Assembly (NCBI GenBank): GCA_964628235.1
Contig: CAZVLU010000010.1
Location: forward strand, 1-64,000
DNA length: 64,000 nt
DNA from: CAMAVH01 sp964628235
Lineage (GTDB): Bacteria > Pseudomonadota > Alphaproteobacteria > SMXQ01
Direction: 5' to 3'
Position numbers and translations under genes: made by a program. Shown piece after piece: positions 46,529 through 54,379 of the stretch. Positions within the stretch are counted from its first letter, which is position 1. Every line of letters starts with the position of its first letter. Below the pieces are notes generated by a model that ran no database searches, was not told the origin of the DNA, and worked only from the letters and a program-made list of their open reading frames with translations.

Positions 46529-46998
46529 TAGGACCGAGACCTCCGGCGGACGAAAAGAAGAAGCCCTGCAATCGCAGAGAAAGCGATAAGGGATAAAACC
46601 GGGATAGGGATTACGGACAAAATAAGCATATCAGAGCTGGAGCATGAAGGTCCCACGCCGCAAGGCTGGATGGCCTGAGGCAAAACGCCGAAATAGAGCA
46701 GCACATGAAACGCCGCAATCAATGCGCCAATAGTCGCGATGGCCAGCCCATAGAGCCAAATTCCTGCGTCGGAGCGATAACAGGCGATTCCCAATATGAT
46801 TGATAAAGGGAACATACAAATGCGTTGAAACCAGCAAAGATCGCAGGGCGGGCGCCCCATGACTTCACCGATGAATAGGGCGCCAAAAGTCGCCGCCAGC
46901 GCAATCGCCCAAGCGAGGAAGAGCGATTTCCATGGCAAGCCGGATGCAGATATCGGTTCCGTCATTTGCTTAATGCTTTCTTGGGCATGACGCCGCAT
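46528..46998 (-). CDS. dsbB: DsbB/BdbC-family quinone-linked disulfide oxidase
   Basis: A protein of 145-156 residues with four membrane helices. The first Cys pair is in PPCDLCWFQR and the second pair is in QPCGVGPSCSSS, the four redox cysteines of the DsbB/BdbC family. It passes electrons from DsbA to quinone. An ATG at 46998 lies in a TAATG overlap with the small gene upstream, favouring it by coupling; an ATG at 46965 is the alternative. Confidence 0.86.
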   Translation of the reverse strand: MRRHAQESIKQMTEPISASGLPWKSLFLAWAIALAATFGALFIGEVMGRPPCDLCWFQRICMFPLSIILGIACYRSDAGIWLYGLAIATIGALIAAFHVLLYFGVLPQAIQPCGVGPSCSSSDMLILSVIPIPVLSLIAFSAIAGLLLFVRRRSRS

Positions 46999-47168
46999 TA
47001 GCGGTTGATGGTCAGGGGCGCGCTTCCCCGCTGCTCGCTTGCCTGCTGTATACGAACAATCGTCACAGTGAAAAACAGCATAACAAGACCGATCAGGACG
47101 AGAGCCACCGCAATATTGCGTGACCTCAGCCTCCGATCATGGAGAGTTTTTTTCTTCTCGCCATCCAT
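46998..47168 (-). CDS. Small CoxF-like membrane protein
   Basis: A 56-residue frame begins ATG GAT GGC at 47168 and ends in TAA at 46998. The product starts with a basic stretch (EKKKTLHDRRLRSRNIA) and has one membrane helix (VALVLIGLVMLFFTVTIV), then a short polar tail. The pattern R-x-R-N-I-A plus the helix plus TIV resembles the CoxF/cytochrome oxidase assembly small proteins of Hyphomicrobiales, although this is from memory. It fits tightly: 10 bases behind sco and overlapping dsbB as TAATG. Confidence 0.68.
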   Translation of the reverse strand: MDGEKKKTLHDRRLRSRNIAVALVLIGLVMLFFTVTIVRIQQASEQRGSAPLTINR

Positions 47169-47178
47169 ATAGTTTTCT

Positions 47179-47790
47179 TCAGCCTCGTTCGATTAAGCGC
47201 CTCAGCTTCGTGAGATTCGCCGTTGGCGAGTCGTCATGAATATCCAATGTTCCGCGAAAATCGCCATTCGCATCGACCATATAGACACTGCTTGTATGGT
47301 CCATCGTGTAGCCGCCGCTCTCCAAAGGAACGCGTTTCGAATAGGCTTTCCAACTTTTAATCACAGCATCGATCTGGTCGGCGCGTCCCGTTAAACCGAC
47401 AATATTCGGCCCGAAACTGCCGACATAATCGGCGAGAACGGCTGGCGTGTCGCGTTCTGGATCGACGCTGACTAAAAAAATCTTTATATCCGCGCCCGGC
47501 CCGACCTGCTCGACCAAATCGACGAGCCACGATAGCGTCGTTGGGCATACGTCGGGACAATTGGTGAAGCCGAAAAACAAAAGCCGGGGCTTGCCTAAAA
47601 AGTCGCGCTCGGTGACCGCTCTGCCTGTGTGGTCCGTGAGCTCGAAAGCGCCGCCCAATCGAAATGGCGGAGTCAGGGCGGCTTTATTCGATGGGTTGGC
47701 CGGGGGTGACAGCCAGTAACCGGTGGATAGCGTGGCGACGATTGCCACAGCGGCCCATGCGATTATACGAACGAATCGCATAGAACTCAT
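47179..47790 (-). CDS. Sco1/SenC/PrrC-family copper chaperone
   Basis: A 203-residue membrane-anchored thioredoxin-like protein. After an N-terminal helix (8-25), copper ligands are Cys78 and Cys82 in TNCPDVCPTT and a distal His165 in TMDHTSS. Sco proteins deliver copper to the CuA site of cytochrome oxidase or reduce its cysteines. It lies two bases behind the PCuAC gene, its usual partner. Confidence 0.93.
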   Translation of the reverse strand: MSSMRFVRIIAWAAVAIVATLSTGYWLSPPANPSNKAALTPPFRLGGAFELTDHTGRAVTERDFLGKPRLLFFGFTNCPDVCPTTLSWLVDLVEQVGPGADIKIFLVSVDPERDTPAVLADYVGSFGPNIVGLTGRADQIDAVIKSWKAYSKRVPLESGGYTMDHTSSVYMVDANGDFRGTLDIHDDSPTANLTKLRRLIERG

Positions 47791-47792
47791 CG

Positions 47793-48296
47793 TCAGTTTC
47801 CATGTCCATTATGATTTTGTTGCGGATCCGCGCGCTTCCTTAAAGACTCGACGACTAATTCCACCGCAACGGCCCCGGCTCGCTCGAACATCAGCGTAAG
47901 GGGGACGCGAGCGCCTTCCTTAAGTGGCTCGTTCAGGCCGACCAACATAATGTGAAGATTGCTTCCGGGTTGAAGCTCGATTTGGCCTCTCGCGGGAACG
48001 ATAATTCCGTCCGTAGCGGCGCGCATCCTCATAACGTCGTTTTCCATCGTCGTTCTATGCAATTCGGCCCGTTGCGCGAAGTCCGAGCGTGCTGAAATAA
48101 GGCGATCGTCTGAATTGCCATGGTTTTTTATCGTCATATAGCCCGCGCCCGTCACGGCCGACCTCGGCGTCTCTCGCGACCACGGGCGTTCGACGAGGAT
48201 TTGGCTTGCCGCACCATCACTGCCTTCTGCGCGGGCCAAGACCACGCTCATTCCAACGGCCAGGATTAACGAACTCAGTCGATAGAATCCGATCAT
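47793..48296 (-). CDS. PCu(A)C periplasmic copper chaperone
   Basis: A 167-residue exported protein. A signal peptide precedes the PCuAC fold with the copper motif in AELHRTTMENDVMRMR (His and Met ligands) and NLHIML (His-x-Met). A His-rich tail ends it (NHNGHGN). PCuAC loads copper into cytochrome oxidase together with Sco. It is in the same operon as sco and 21 bases behind lspA. Confidence 0.92.
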   Translation of the reverse strand: MIGFYRLSSLILAVGMSVVLARAEGSDGAASQILVERPWSRETPRSAVTGAGYMTIKNHGNSDDRLISARSDFAQRAELHRTTMENDVMRMRAATDGIIVPARGQIELQPGSNLHIMLVGLNEPLKEGARVPLTLMFERAGAVAVELVVESLRKRADPQQNHNGHGN

Positions 48297-48317
48297 AACC
48301 GCATCAACCTCCGTTCA

Positions 48318-48809
48318 TCACTGTGCCTCGGTTGTCTGCCGCTGGAAAATAGCGGACAAGAGAATGAGCGCGACGCCGGAAACGATGAAGACATCAGCGA
48401 TATTGAAAGTCGGCCAATGCCATCCCCCATAATGGAGATCGAGAAAATCGACGACAGCGCCGATACGCAGACGATCCAATATATTTCCCAGGGCTCCGCC
48501 AATAACGCCGCCGACCCCTATAATTTCATAGATATTCTTCGCTTGAAGAAGCCACCAAAACAGGATGCCGACGACGGCAAGCGTTATAGCAGCAAGGATC
48601 AATGGCTGATCCGTCGCGAAAAGGCCGAAGCTCACGCCGGAGTTGAACCCCAAGCGCAAATTGAAGAACGGCAATATTGGCACGACTCGGGAAGGATCGC
48701 TGAAAGCATCCAAAATCAACTGTTTCGTAAGCTGATCCGAGGCGAACGCGACAGCGATAAAGGGCAGTCCAAGCAAAAAAGAGCGTGGCGATAAAGGCGT
48801 TTGCGGCAT
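48318..48809 (-). CDS. lspA: Signal peptidase II (LspA), second-copy type linked to a metal pump
   Basis: A 163-residue aspartic protease with four membrane helices that cleaves lipoprotein signal peptides. The catalytic Asp pair is in GNILDRLRIGAVVDFLDL and FNIADVFI. It sits between cadA and the copper chaperones rather than at the usual housekeeping site. LspA homologues beside P-type ATPases are known from lead-resistance operons (PbrC). Whether a housekeeping copy exists elsewhere cannot be seen here. Confidence 0.9.
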   Translation of the reverse strand: MPQTPLSPRSFLLGLPFIAVAFASDQLTKQLILDAFSDPSRVVPILPFFNLRLGFNSGVSFGLFATDQPLILAAITLAVVGILFWWLLQAKNIYEIIGVGGVIGGALGNILDRLRIGAVVDFLDLHYGGWHWPTFNIADVFIVSGVALILLSAIFQRQTTEAQ

Positions 48810-48827
48810 TGGCTCTCAAATCCAGAA

Positions 48828-51477
48828 TCAAGTCTTATCAAAGCGGAAGGCCAAGAGACGAAGCGCATTCAAGGTAACGATCACGGTCGCACCCGTGTCG
48901 GCCATGATAGCGACCCACATTCCCGTCATGCCGAGAACAGTGGTGACGAGGAATATCGCCTTGGAGCCCAGCGCCAAAGCCACATTGACGTGAACATTCG
49001 AGAGCGTCGCGCGCGACAGCTTGACCAATTCGGCAACGCCCATCACGCGGTTGTTCAGCAAAGCGGCGTCGGCTGTTTCAAGGGCGACGTCGGTACCGCC
49101 GCCCATGGCGATGCCGACTTCAGCCGCAGCCAACGCGGGGGCATCGTTTATGCCATCGCCGACCTTGCCGACGGGGCCATATCCCTCACCATTCAGCTCC
49201 TTTACGATGCGCGCCTTATCCTCGGGCAGCAATTCCGCCCGCGCCTCGATACCAAGCTCGCGCGCGATGGCTTCGGCCGCACGCTTATTGTCGCCAGTCA
49301 GCATCACGCCTTTCACCCCGAGTTGGGCAAGGGCCTTCAAACCCTGTTTGGCGTCTTCGCGGGGCTCGTCGCGCAAAGCGATAAGTCCGAGCGCCGAGTT
49401 TCCCTCAACCAAAACGGCGACGGTTTTGCCTTCACCTTCAAGCTGAACGGTGACGGCGGCGATATGATCGTCGTATGCGCCCCGCTCCGAGGCGCTACGC
49501 GGACTTCCTAGAAATAGGCTACGCCCGGCAACGATGCCGGTCAGGCCATGCCCTCCCAGCGCTTTCACCTCGGTGGCGTTGCCGTCGGCCAAGCCGTCAA
49601 CGCGCGCGCGCGCCAAAATCGCTTTAGCGATCGGATGGTTGGAGCCGCCTTCCAAGGCGGCAGCCAGACTCAGCGTTTCCTCAGTCGAAGCCTTGAGAGG
49701 AATGATGTCGGTGATCCGCGGATTGCCCTCGGTGAGCGTCCCGGTCTTATCGAAGGCGATGGTCCTCAAGCGGCCGACGGCTTCCAGCACGGCGCCGCCC
49801 TTGATCAACAGGCCTCGACGCGCGCCGACAGCCAAGCCAGCGGCAATCGCGGCAGGCGTCGAGATCACCAATGCGCAGGGGCAAGCGATCAACAGCAAAG
49901 CCAAGGCCCGGTAAATCCATTCGCCCCACGATTGGCCAAAAGCGAGAGGCGGGACCACCGCAATGAGGATGGCGACTCCGACCACGAACGGCATATACAG
50001 CCGCGCGAAGCGGTCGATAAAGCGCTCGACGGGAGCTTTCGATTCCTGCGCCTCCTCGACGAGCCGCAAAATCCGCGAGATCGTATTGTCGGCTGCGGCC
50101 TTCGTCACCGTGACTTTGATTGCCGCAGTTTGGTTTATCGTGCCGGCGAACACGTCGTCACCGACGTCTTTCGACCGAGGCACCGATTCGCCGGTAATGG
50201 GCGCTTCATTAATATCGGAGCGCCCTTCGAGAACTTTACCGTCACAGGGAACGCGGTCGCCAGGGCGGACCATGACAACCTGCCCAGGCCTCAATATATC
50301 CGACGAAACCTCTCGAAAGGCGCCGTCGACAGCCACAAGCGCCGTCTTTGGCGTCAAATCCCCGAGAGCGGCAATGCTCTTGCGGGCGCGCATCGTCGCA
50401 ACGCCTTCGAGCAACTCGCCGACGCTGAAAAGGAACACGACGACGGCGGCCTCGCCCGCAGCGTTAATGGCTAAAGCGCCGATGGCGGCAATCGTCATCA
50501 GAAGCTCGATGGTGAAAATCGAACCCGACGATGCCGCTGACCAAGCGCGGCGCGCCACCGGCACGAGCCCCACTAGCGTAGCGGCGACGAAAGGCCAAGG
50601 ACCAAGAGCCGGGATAAAAACGTCAGCGGCAAAAGCGCCGCCGAGCAACACGCCGGCGACTAAAACCAGACGCGCTTTTGATGTTTGCCACCAAGCGCGG
50701 CCGTTAAGCGCCTCGCTCCTGCCATGGTCGTGGCCGTGCCCATCACCTTGACGATTCCCCGATGCCGCCTCAGCAACCTTGTAGCCGAGTTTGCGGATGG
50801 CTTCCGTCGCCATATGGGGCGCGAAAGAATCGCTGTTCGGCATGACGGAGACGGTGCCGCCTCCGACATTCACGGTCGTCGATCCGACTCCGGGAATGCG
50901 CTTCAACGCGTTCTCGATCTTGATCGCGCAGCTCGGACAATCCATCCCTTCGACATTGAAACGGACGCTTTGCAAAGCGGCGGCGACAGGCTGATGATCA
51001 TGCGCATGGTCGCTATGATCGTGGCCANNNNNNNNNNNNNNNNNNNNNNNNNNNNNNNNNNNNNNNNNNNNNNNNNNNNNNNNNNNNNNNNNNNNNNNNN
51101 NNNNNNNNNNNNNNNNNNNNNNNNNNNGCGTGATCGTGGCCAGCGTGATCGTGGCCAGCGTGATCGTGGCCAGCGTGATCGTGGCCAGCGTGATCGTCAA
51201 CGACCGATACGGGCGTGGCTTCAACAAGCGCCGGCGGATTTTTAAGGCTCGCTTTGAAACCGAGCTTGCGGATGGCGACGGCGGCCGTCTCTGGCGAGAA
51301 ATCACTGTTGTTCGGCACCACGGCGACGGTACCGGCGCCCACATTGACCGAGGTCCTTTCGATCCCAGGAATGCGCTTCAGGGCGTTCTCGATCTTGATC
51401 GCGCAGCTCGGACAATCCATCCCTTCGACATTGAAGCGGACAGGCGGCAAAGCAGGTGCGTTACTGGAAGCCGACAT
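48828..51477 (-). CDS. cadA: Zn/Cd/Pb-type P1B-2 ATPase with two HMA domains and a His-rich linker (contains an assembly gap)
   Basis: The gene starts at 51477 and is broken by a 100-N gap. Upstream of the gap lies an HMA domain (GMDCPSC) and a repeated HDHAG stretch; downstream follow GHDHSDHAHDH, a second HMA domain (again GMDCPSC), then the pump: APITGESVPRS, ACPCALVISTPAA, DKTGTLTEG, NHPIAKAI, GDGINDAPAL. The Asp in MADTGATVIVTLNALRLL and the Lys in helix 7 mark the zinc/cadmium/lead class. The two halves are in frame only if the true gap length is a multiple of three. It leads a seven-gene operon and is divergent from a MerR gene. Confidence 0.92.
51028..51127. other. Assembly gap of 100 Ns inside cadA
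   Basis: One hundred undetermined bases, probably a placeholder size. The 15-base repeat on the right side and a related GATCGTGGCCA at the left edge show that the gap falls within a tandem repeat that could not be assembled. The coding frame changes by one across it, so its real length is not 100. Confidence 0.97.
51128..51199 (-). repeat. 15-bp tandem repeats encoding HDHAG units
   Basis: Four perfect copies of GCGTGATCGTGGCCA and a partial fifth run from the gap to 51199. On the minus strand they encode the pentapeptide repeat HDHAG in the linker between the two HMA domains. Such His/Asp-rich linkers bind zinc-like metals in related pumps. Copy number is unknown because of the gap. Confidence 0.93.
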
Positions 51478-51512
51478 AAACTTTCCCCTTGAGACCGATG
51501 AGAAGCAGGCCC

Positions 51513-51543
51513 AAGATAGAAGCTATAGTTACTAGAGCTTCAA
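51513..51543 (-). promoter_or_regulatory. MerR-type cadA promoter with 19-bp spacer and dyad operator
   Basis: On the minus strand, TTGAAG (51543-51538) and TATCTT (51518-51513) are exactly 19 bases apart. The spacer and the bases next to it contain GAAGCT...AGCTTC with inner CTATAG/CTAGAG symmetry. This is the geometry of ZntR/CadR/PbrR promoters. It predicts metal-induced transcription of cadA and the six genes behind it by the divergent regulator. Confidence 0.8.
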
Positions 51544-51553
51544 GGCAAAACGC

Positions 51554-51994
51554 ATGGCTACAGAAATAAGCAATATCAAAGAGTTAACGATTGGCGACTT
51601 GGCCAAGGCGACAGGCTGCAAGATAGAGACGATCCGTTATTACGAGCATATCGGAATGCTGACGCGCCCTCCCCGCACGGCTGGCAACCAGCGTCGCTAT
51701 TCGCAGGAGGCCGCGACTGCGCTCCGCTTCATCCGTCATGCGCGCGACCTCGGGTTTTCACAGGAGGATGTTCGCCAGTTTTTGGCTTTAAGCGACCGCA
51801 AAGATGCCCCTTGCGTGGAGGCCGACGAAATCGCTCGCCGAAACTTGACTCAAGTCCGTCGTAAAATCGCAATGCTCAAGGGCATGGAGCGCGAGTTAGT
51901 CCGCATGACGACAAACTGCGATCACGGAACAATTGCCGAATGCCGAGTCATCGAAACGCTTGGCGATCATGGAAAATGCCATGGCGATCATTGA
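51554..51994 (+). CDS. cadR: CadR/PbrR-type MerR-family metal regulator
   Basis: A 146-residue MerR protein with helix-turn-helix at LTIGDLAKATGCKIETIRYYEHIGML. Cysteines are placed as in the CadR/PbrR group: one in the helix-turn-helix (TGCK), one at the start of the dimer helix (DAPCVEAD), and a C-terminal cluster in NCDHGTIAECRVIETL followed by a His-rich end (HGKCHGDH). This indicates a divalent soft-metal sensor (Cd, Pb or Zn); which one cannot be decided by eye. Divergent from cadA across 76 bases. Confidence 0.86.
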   Translation: MATEISNIKELTIGDLAKATGCKIETIRYYEHIGMLTRPPRTAGNQRRYSQEAATALRFIRHARDLGFSQEDVRQFLALSDRKDAPCVEADEIARRNLTQVRRKIAMLKGMERELVRMTTNCDHGTIAECRVIETLGDHGKCHGDH

Positions 51995-52117
51995 GTGATC
52001 GCTTGAGGAGATATGCCCGCAAGCCATTGTTTAAAGACGCGCGCCGCATTCCAAGGCTAGCGAGAGGAGTGACGATGCGCATCCAGCGCGCGCAGAGTCG
52101 GCATTGGGCAGGACGCT

Positions 52118-52157
52118 GAATTTTCTATTCAGTTGCGATGTTCGCGAATGAAAATTC
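52118..52157. repeat. Interrupted A/T-rich inverted repeat at the island edge
   Basis: GAATTTTC (52118-52125) and GAAAATTC (52150-52157) pair perfectly, extended by ATTC/GAAT. It lies in the 192-base gap between cadR and comEC, close to the comEC stop. It may be part of a comEC terminator or a trace of the island boundary. Nothing else is recognised in this gap. Confidence 0.4.
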
Positions 52158-52186
52158 ATTATCAAAGCGATTTCGCCGCACTCCGT

Positions 52187-54280
52187 CTATTTTGACCAGG
52201 GCCGCTCGCCGCGCCGCTCGCGCACGTTGGCGACTTCGATGCCGTCCGGCGCGAGCCAGAGCGCATGCGCGCCGTCCGCCAACAGCCGGCGGCGATCGAG
52301 CAAGATCGCGGGACCTTTGCAACGCGCCGGCCAAAGCGCACCCCAACTCACCACCACATCCGCTGTGGCGCAGTCCTCGGCGAGCGCCGCATCATCGCGC
52401 AGCAAGGCGACCATCCGCCCTTGCGCCTGATAGACGCAGCCGAGCGCGTCGCAGCGCAAGGATGGGGCATCGGCGCTGGCACTGAAGCCGGCGCTGCGCC
52501 GCCGCCAGACATCGCGCAGAAAATTCTGCCCGGACGGGCCGGCGAAGAGCAGTTCGCCATCCGGCCCGCGCGCCGCGAACAGCCCCGCATCGGCGGCGAC
52601 GATCAGATCGGGCGGCTTGACCGTGCCGAGCGTGGCGAGGCCGAGCAAAATCGCGGCGAGGCCGCCATAGCGCCAGCGCCGCCGCCACAAACACAGCCAC
52701 AGACCGCCGAGCGTGACCAGCGCCAAGCCGCCTTGCGGCAAGGACGGCAGCAGCAGCACGGCGTCGGGCCAGGACGCGACCTCGCGCGCGACGAAGATGA
52801 TCGCCTCGACGCCCCAGCTCATCGGCAGCAATGCGAAGCGCTCGAGGCCGAACGGCATCAGCAGATAGACCAGCAGCGACCAGGGCATGATCCAGATCGC
52901 CGTCAAGGGCACGGCGATCAAGTTCGCGGCCAATTGATAGACCGCCAGCCGGTTGAAGTGAAAGGCGGCGAAGGGCGCCGTGGCCAAGCCCGCGATGAGA
53001 CTGGTGGCGACGATGCCGCCGGCATAGAGCGCCAGGCGGCGCAAGCTGCCGCCTTCGGCCCGCTGGCGACGGGCCCAGGCGCGCGACGCTTCATAGGCGG
53101 CGATCAGCGCGATGACCGCGGCGAAGGACATCTGGAAGCTGGCGCCGAGCAGGCTTTCGGGCATGACCAGCAGCAGCGCCAGCCCCGCCGCCATGACGAG
53201 GCGCAGCGAAATCGCCGTGCGGTCGAGCATGATGGCGATCAGCACCACGGCCGTCATCAGGAAGGAGCGCAGCGTCGGCAGGCTGGCACCCGTGATGAGC
53301 GTATAAGCGAAGATGCCGATGATGGTGAGAGCCGCCGCCCATTTCTTGGTCGGCCAATAGAGCGCCAACGGACCCATGGCGGCGAACAGCAAGCGCAAGC
53401 TGACGAACAGCGCGCCGGCGACGAGGGCGACATTGAATCCGGAGATGGCGAGCAGATGCGCCAGGCCGGCATCGCGCATGGCGTCCATCACCTCGCGCGG
53501 AATCGCCGCCTGCTCGCCGTGCAACAAAGCAGCCGTCATCGCGCCAATAGCGTCGCCTTTATTATCTTGCGGCAGAACTGCCATGACCTGCGCATGAATC
53601 GCGAGACGCAAGGCGGCAATGCTATCGCGCCATCCCGTAAACAGCCCCGCTTCGACGGGTGTTGCGTCCAGCACCGTCAGACGGCCAAAGGCATAGCCGA
53701 CCGCGCCGATGCGCTCGAAATAAGCCTGGCGGCCGAAATCATGCGCCCCCGGCATGGCCGGCGGCGTCGGCGGCAGCAGCATGGCGCGCGCCCGCACCAG
53801 CGCGCCGATCGGCGGCAGGGAATCGTTGCGCGACAGCCGCAAGCGGACCCGCTCGGGCGTCGCCTCGACGCTGAGCCGCGCGATGCGCGGCTGCTCCAGC
53901 AGGATGCGGCCGCCGGCCTCGCCCGGCTCGGCAGCGACGACGCGGCCCTCGACCGCCACCGGCCCCAGTTCGCGCGTCAGGATCGGCGCCGCCACGGCGA
54001 GGCTGCGCAGCTTCGCCGCGGCGAAGCCGACGCCGCCCGCCGCGATGGCGACGGCGAGCAAAGCCCATGCGACATGGCGGCGCAGCGCCCAGGCGACGAG
54101 ACTGGCCAGCCCGATCACGGCCAGGGCGGGCCACAGGGCCGGCTCCGTCGGCAGGGCGTAATAGAGGGCAATGCCGCCAGCGACCATGACCGGCAGCCAC
54201 AGCAGCCAACGGTCGCGTTCCGCGCTCGCCGTTTCTGCGAGGCGGACCCAAAGGCGCGACAGGGATGCCCCGGTTTCCAT
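52187..54280 (-). CDS. comEC: ComEC/Rec2-family DNA uptake channel protein
   Basis: A 697-residue multi-helix membrane protein. After two to three N-terminal helices there is the DUF4131-like OB part (residues 100-190), then the Competence domain with LLHGEQAAIPREV, GLAHLLAISGFNVALVAG and ITGASLPTLRSFLM, which forms the channel. The C-terminal portion resembles a metallo-beta-lactamase fold but lacks an HxHxDH metal motif. It may take up single-stranded DNA. Divergent from gltX as in most relatives. Confidence 0.9.
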   Translation of the reverse strand: METGASLSRLWVRLAETASAERDRWLLWLPVMVAGGIALYYALPTEPALWPALAVIGLASLVAWALRRHVAWALLAVAIAAGGVGFAAAKLRSLAVAAPILTRELGPVAVEGRVVAAEPGEAGGRILLEQPRIARLSVEATPERVRLRLSRNDSLPPIGALVRARAMLLPPTPPAMPGAHDFGRQAYFERIGAVGYAFGRLTVLDATPVEAGLFTGWRDSIAALRLAIHAQVMAVLPQDNKGDAIGAMTAALLHGEQAAIPREVMDAMRDAGLAHLLAISGFNVALVAGALFVSLRLLFAAMGPLALYWPTKKWAAALTIIGIFAYTLITGASLPTLRSFLMTAVVLIAIMLDRTAISLRLVMAAGLALLLVMPESLLGASFQMSFAAVIALIAAYEASRAWARRQRAEGGSLRRLALYAGGIVATSLIAGLATAPFAAFHFNRLAVYQLAANLIAVPLTAIWIMPWSLLVYLLMPFGLERFALLPMSWGVEAIIFVAREVASWPDAVLLLPSLPQGGLALVTLGGLWLCLWRRRWRYGGLAAILLGLATLGTVKPPDLIVAADAGLFAARGPDGELLFAGPSGQNFLRDVWRRRSAGFSASADAPSLRCDALGCVYQAQGRMVALLRDDAALAEDCATADVVVSWGALWPARCKGPAILLDRRRLLADGAHALWLAPDGIEVANVRERRGERPWSK

Positions 54281-54379
54281 GCGACGGCTGGGTGTTGCGG
54301 GAGATGCCGATATGCTACAGAGAGCGCCCTAAAGCGGCCAGCCCCGGCCACGCCTTATCCCCAGCTTTCGAGCTTCCAT

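Noticed and set aside
51128..51199. Repeats near the N gap as a CRISPR array
   Set aside because: The units are 15 bases, contiguous without spacers, and in frame as HDHAG within a metal pump.
51554..51994. Firm assignment of the regulator as lead-specific PbrR
   Set aside because: The Cys in the helix-turn-helix is at the PbrR position, but similar cysteines occur in other members of this MerR branch and the undecaprenyl-phosphatase partner is missing.
52070..52120. A 14-codon frame with GAGGAG upstream between cadR and comEC
   Set aside because: It encodes only MRIQRAQSRHWAGR and has no supporting context; too short to claim.
52265..54379. Very long plus-strand open frame continuous with gltX
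   Set aside because: It lies antisense to comEC, has the Gln/Arg/Asp-rich composition of a high-GC shadow, and shows no domain; glutamyl-tRNA synthetase homology begins at 54380.
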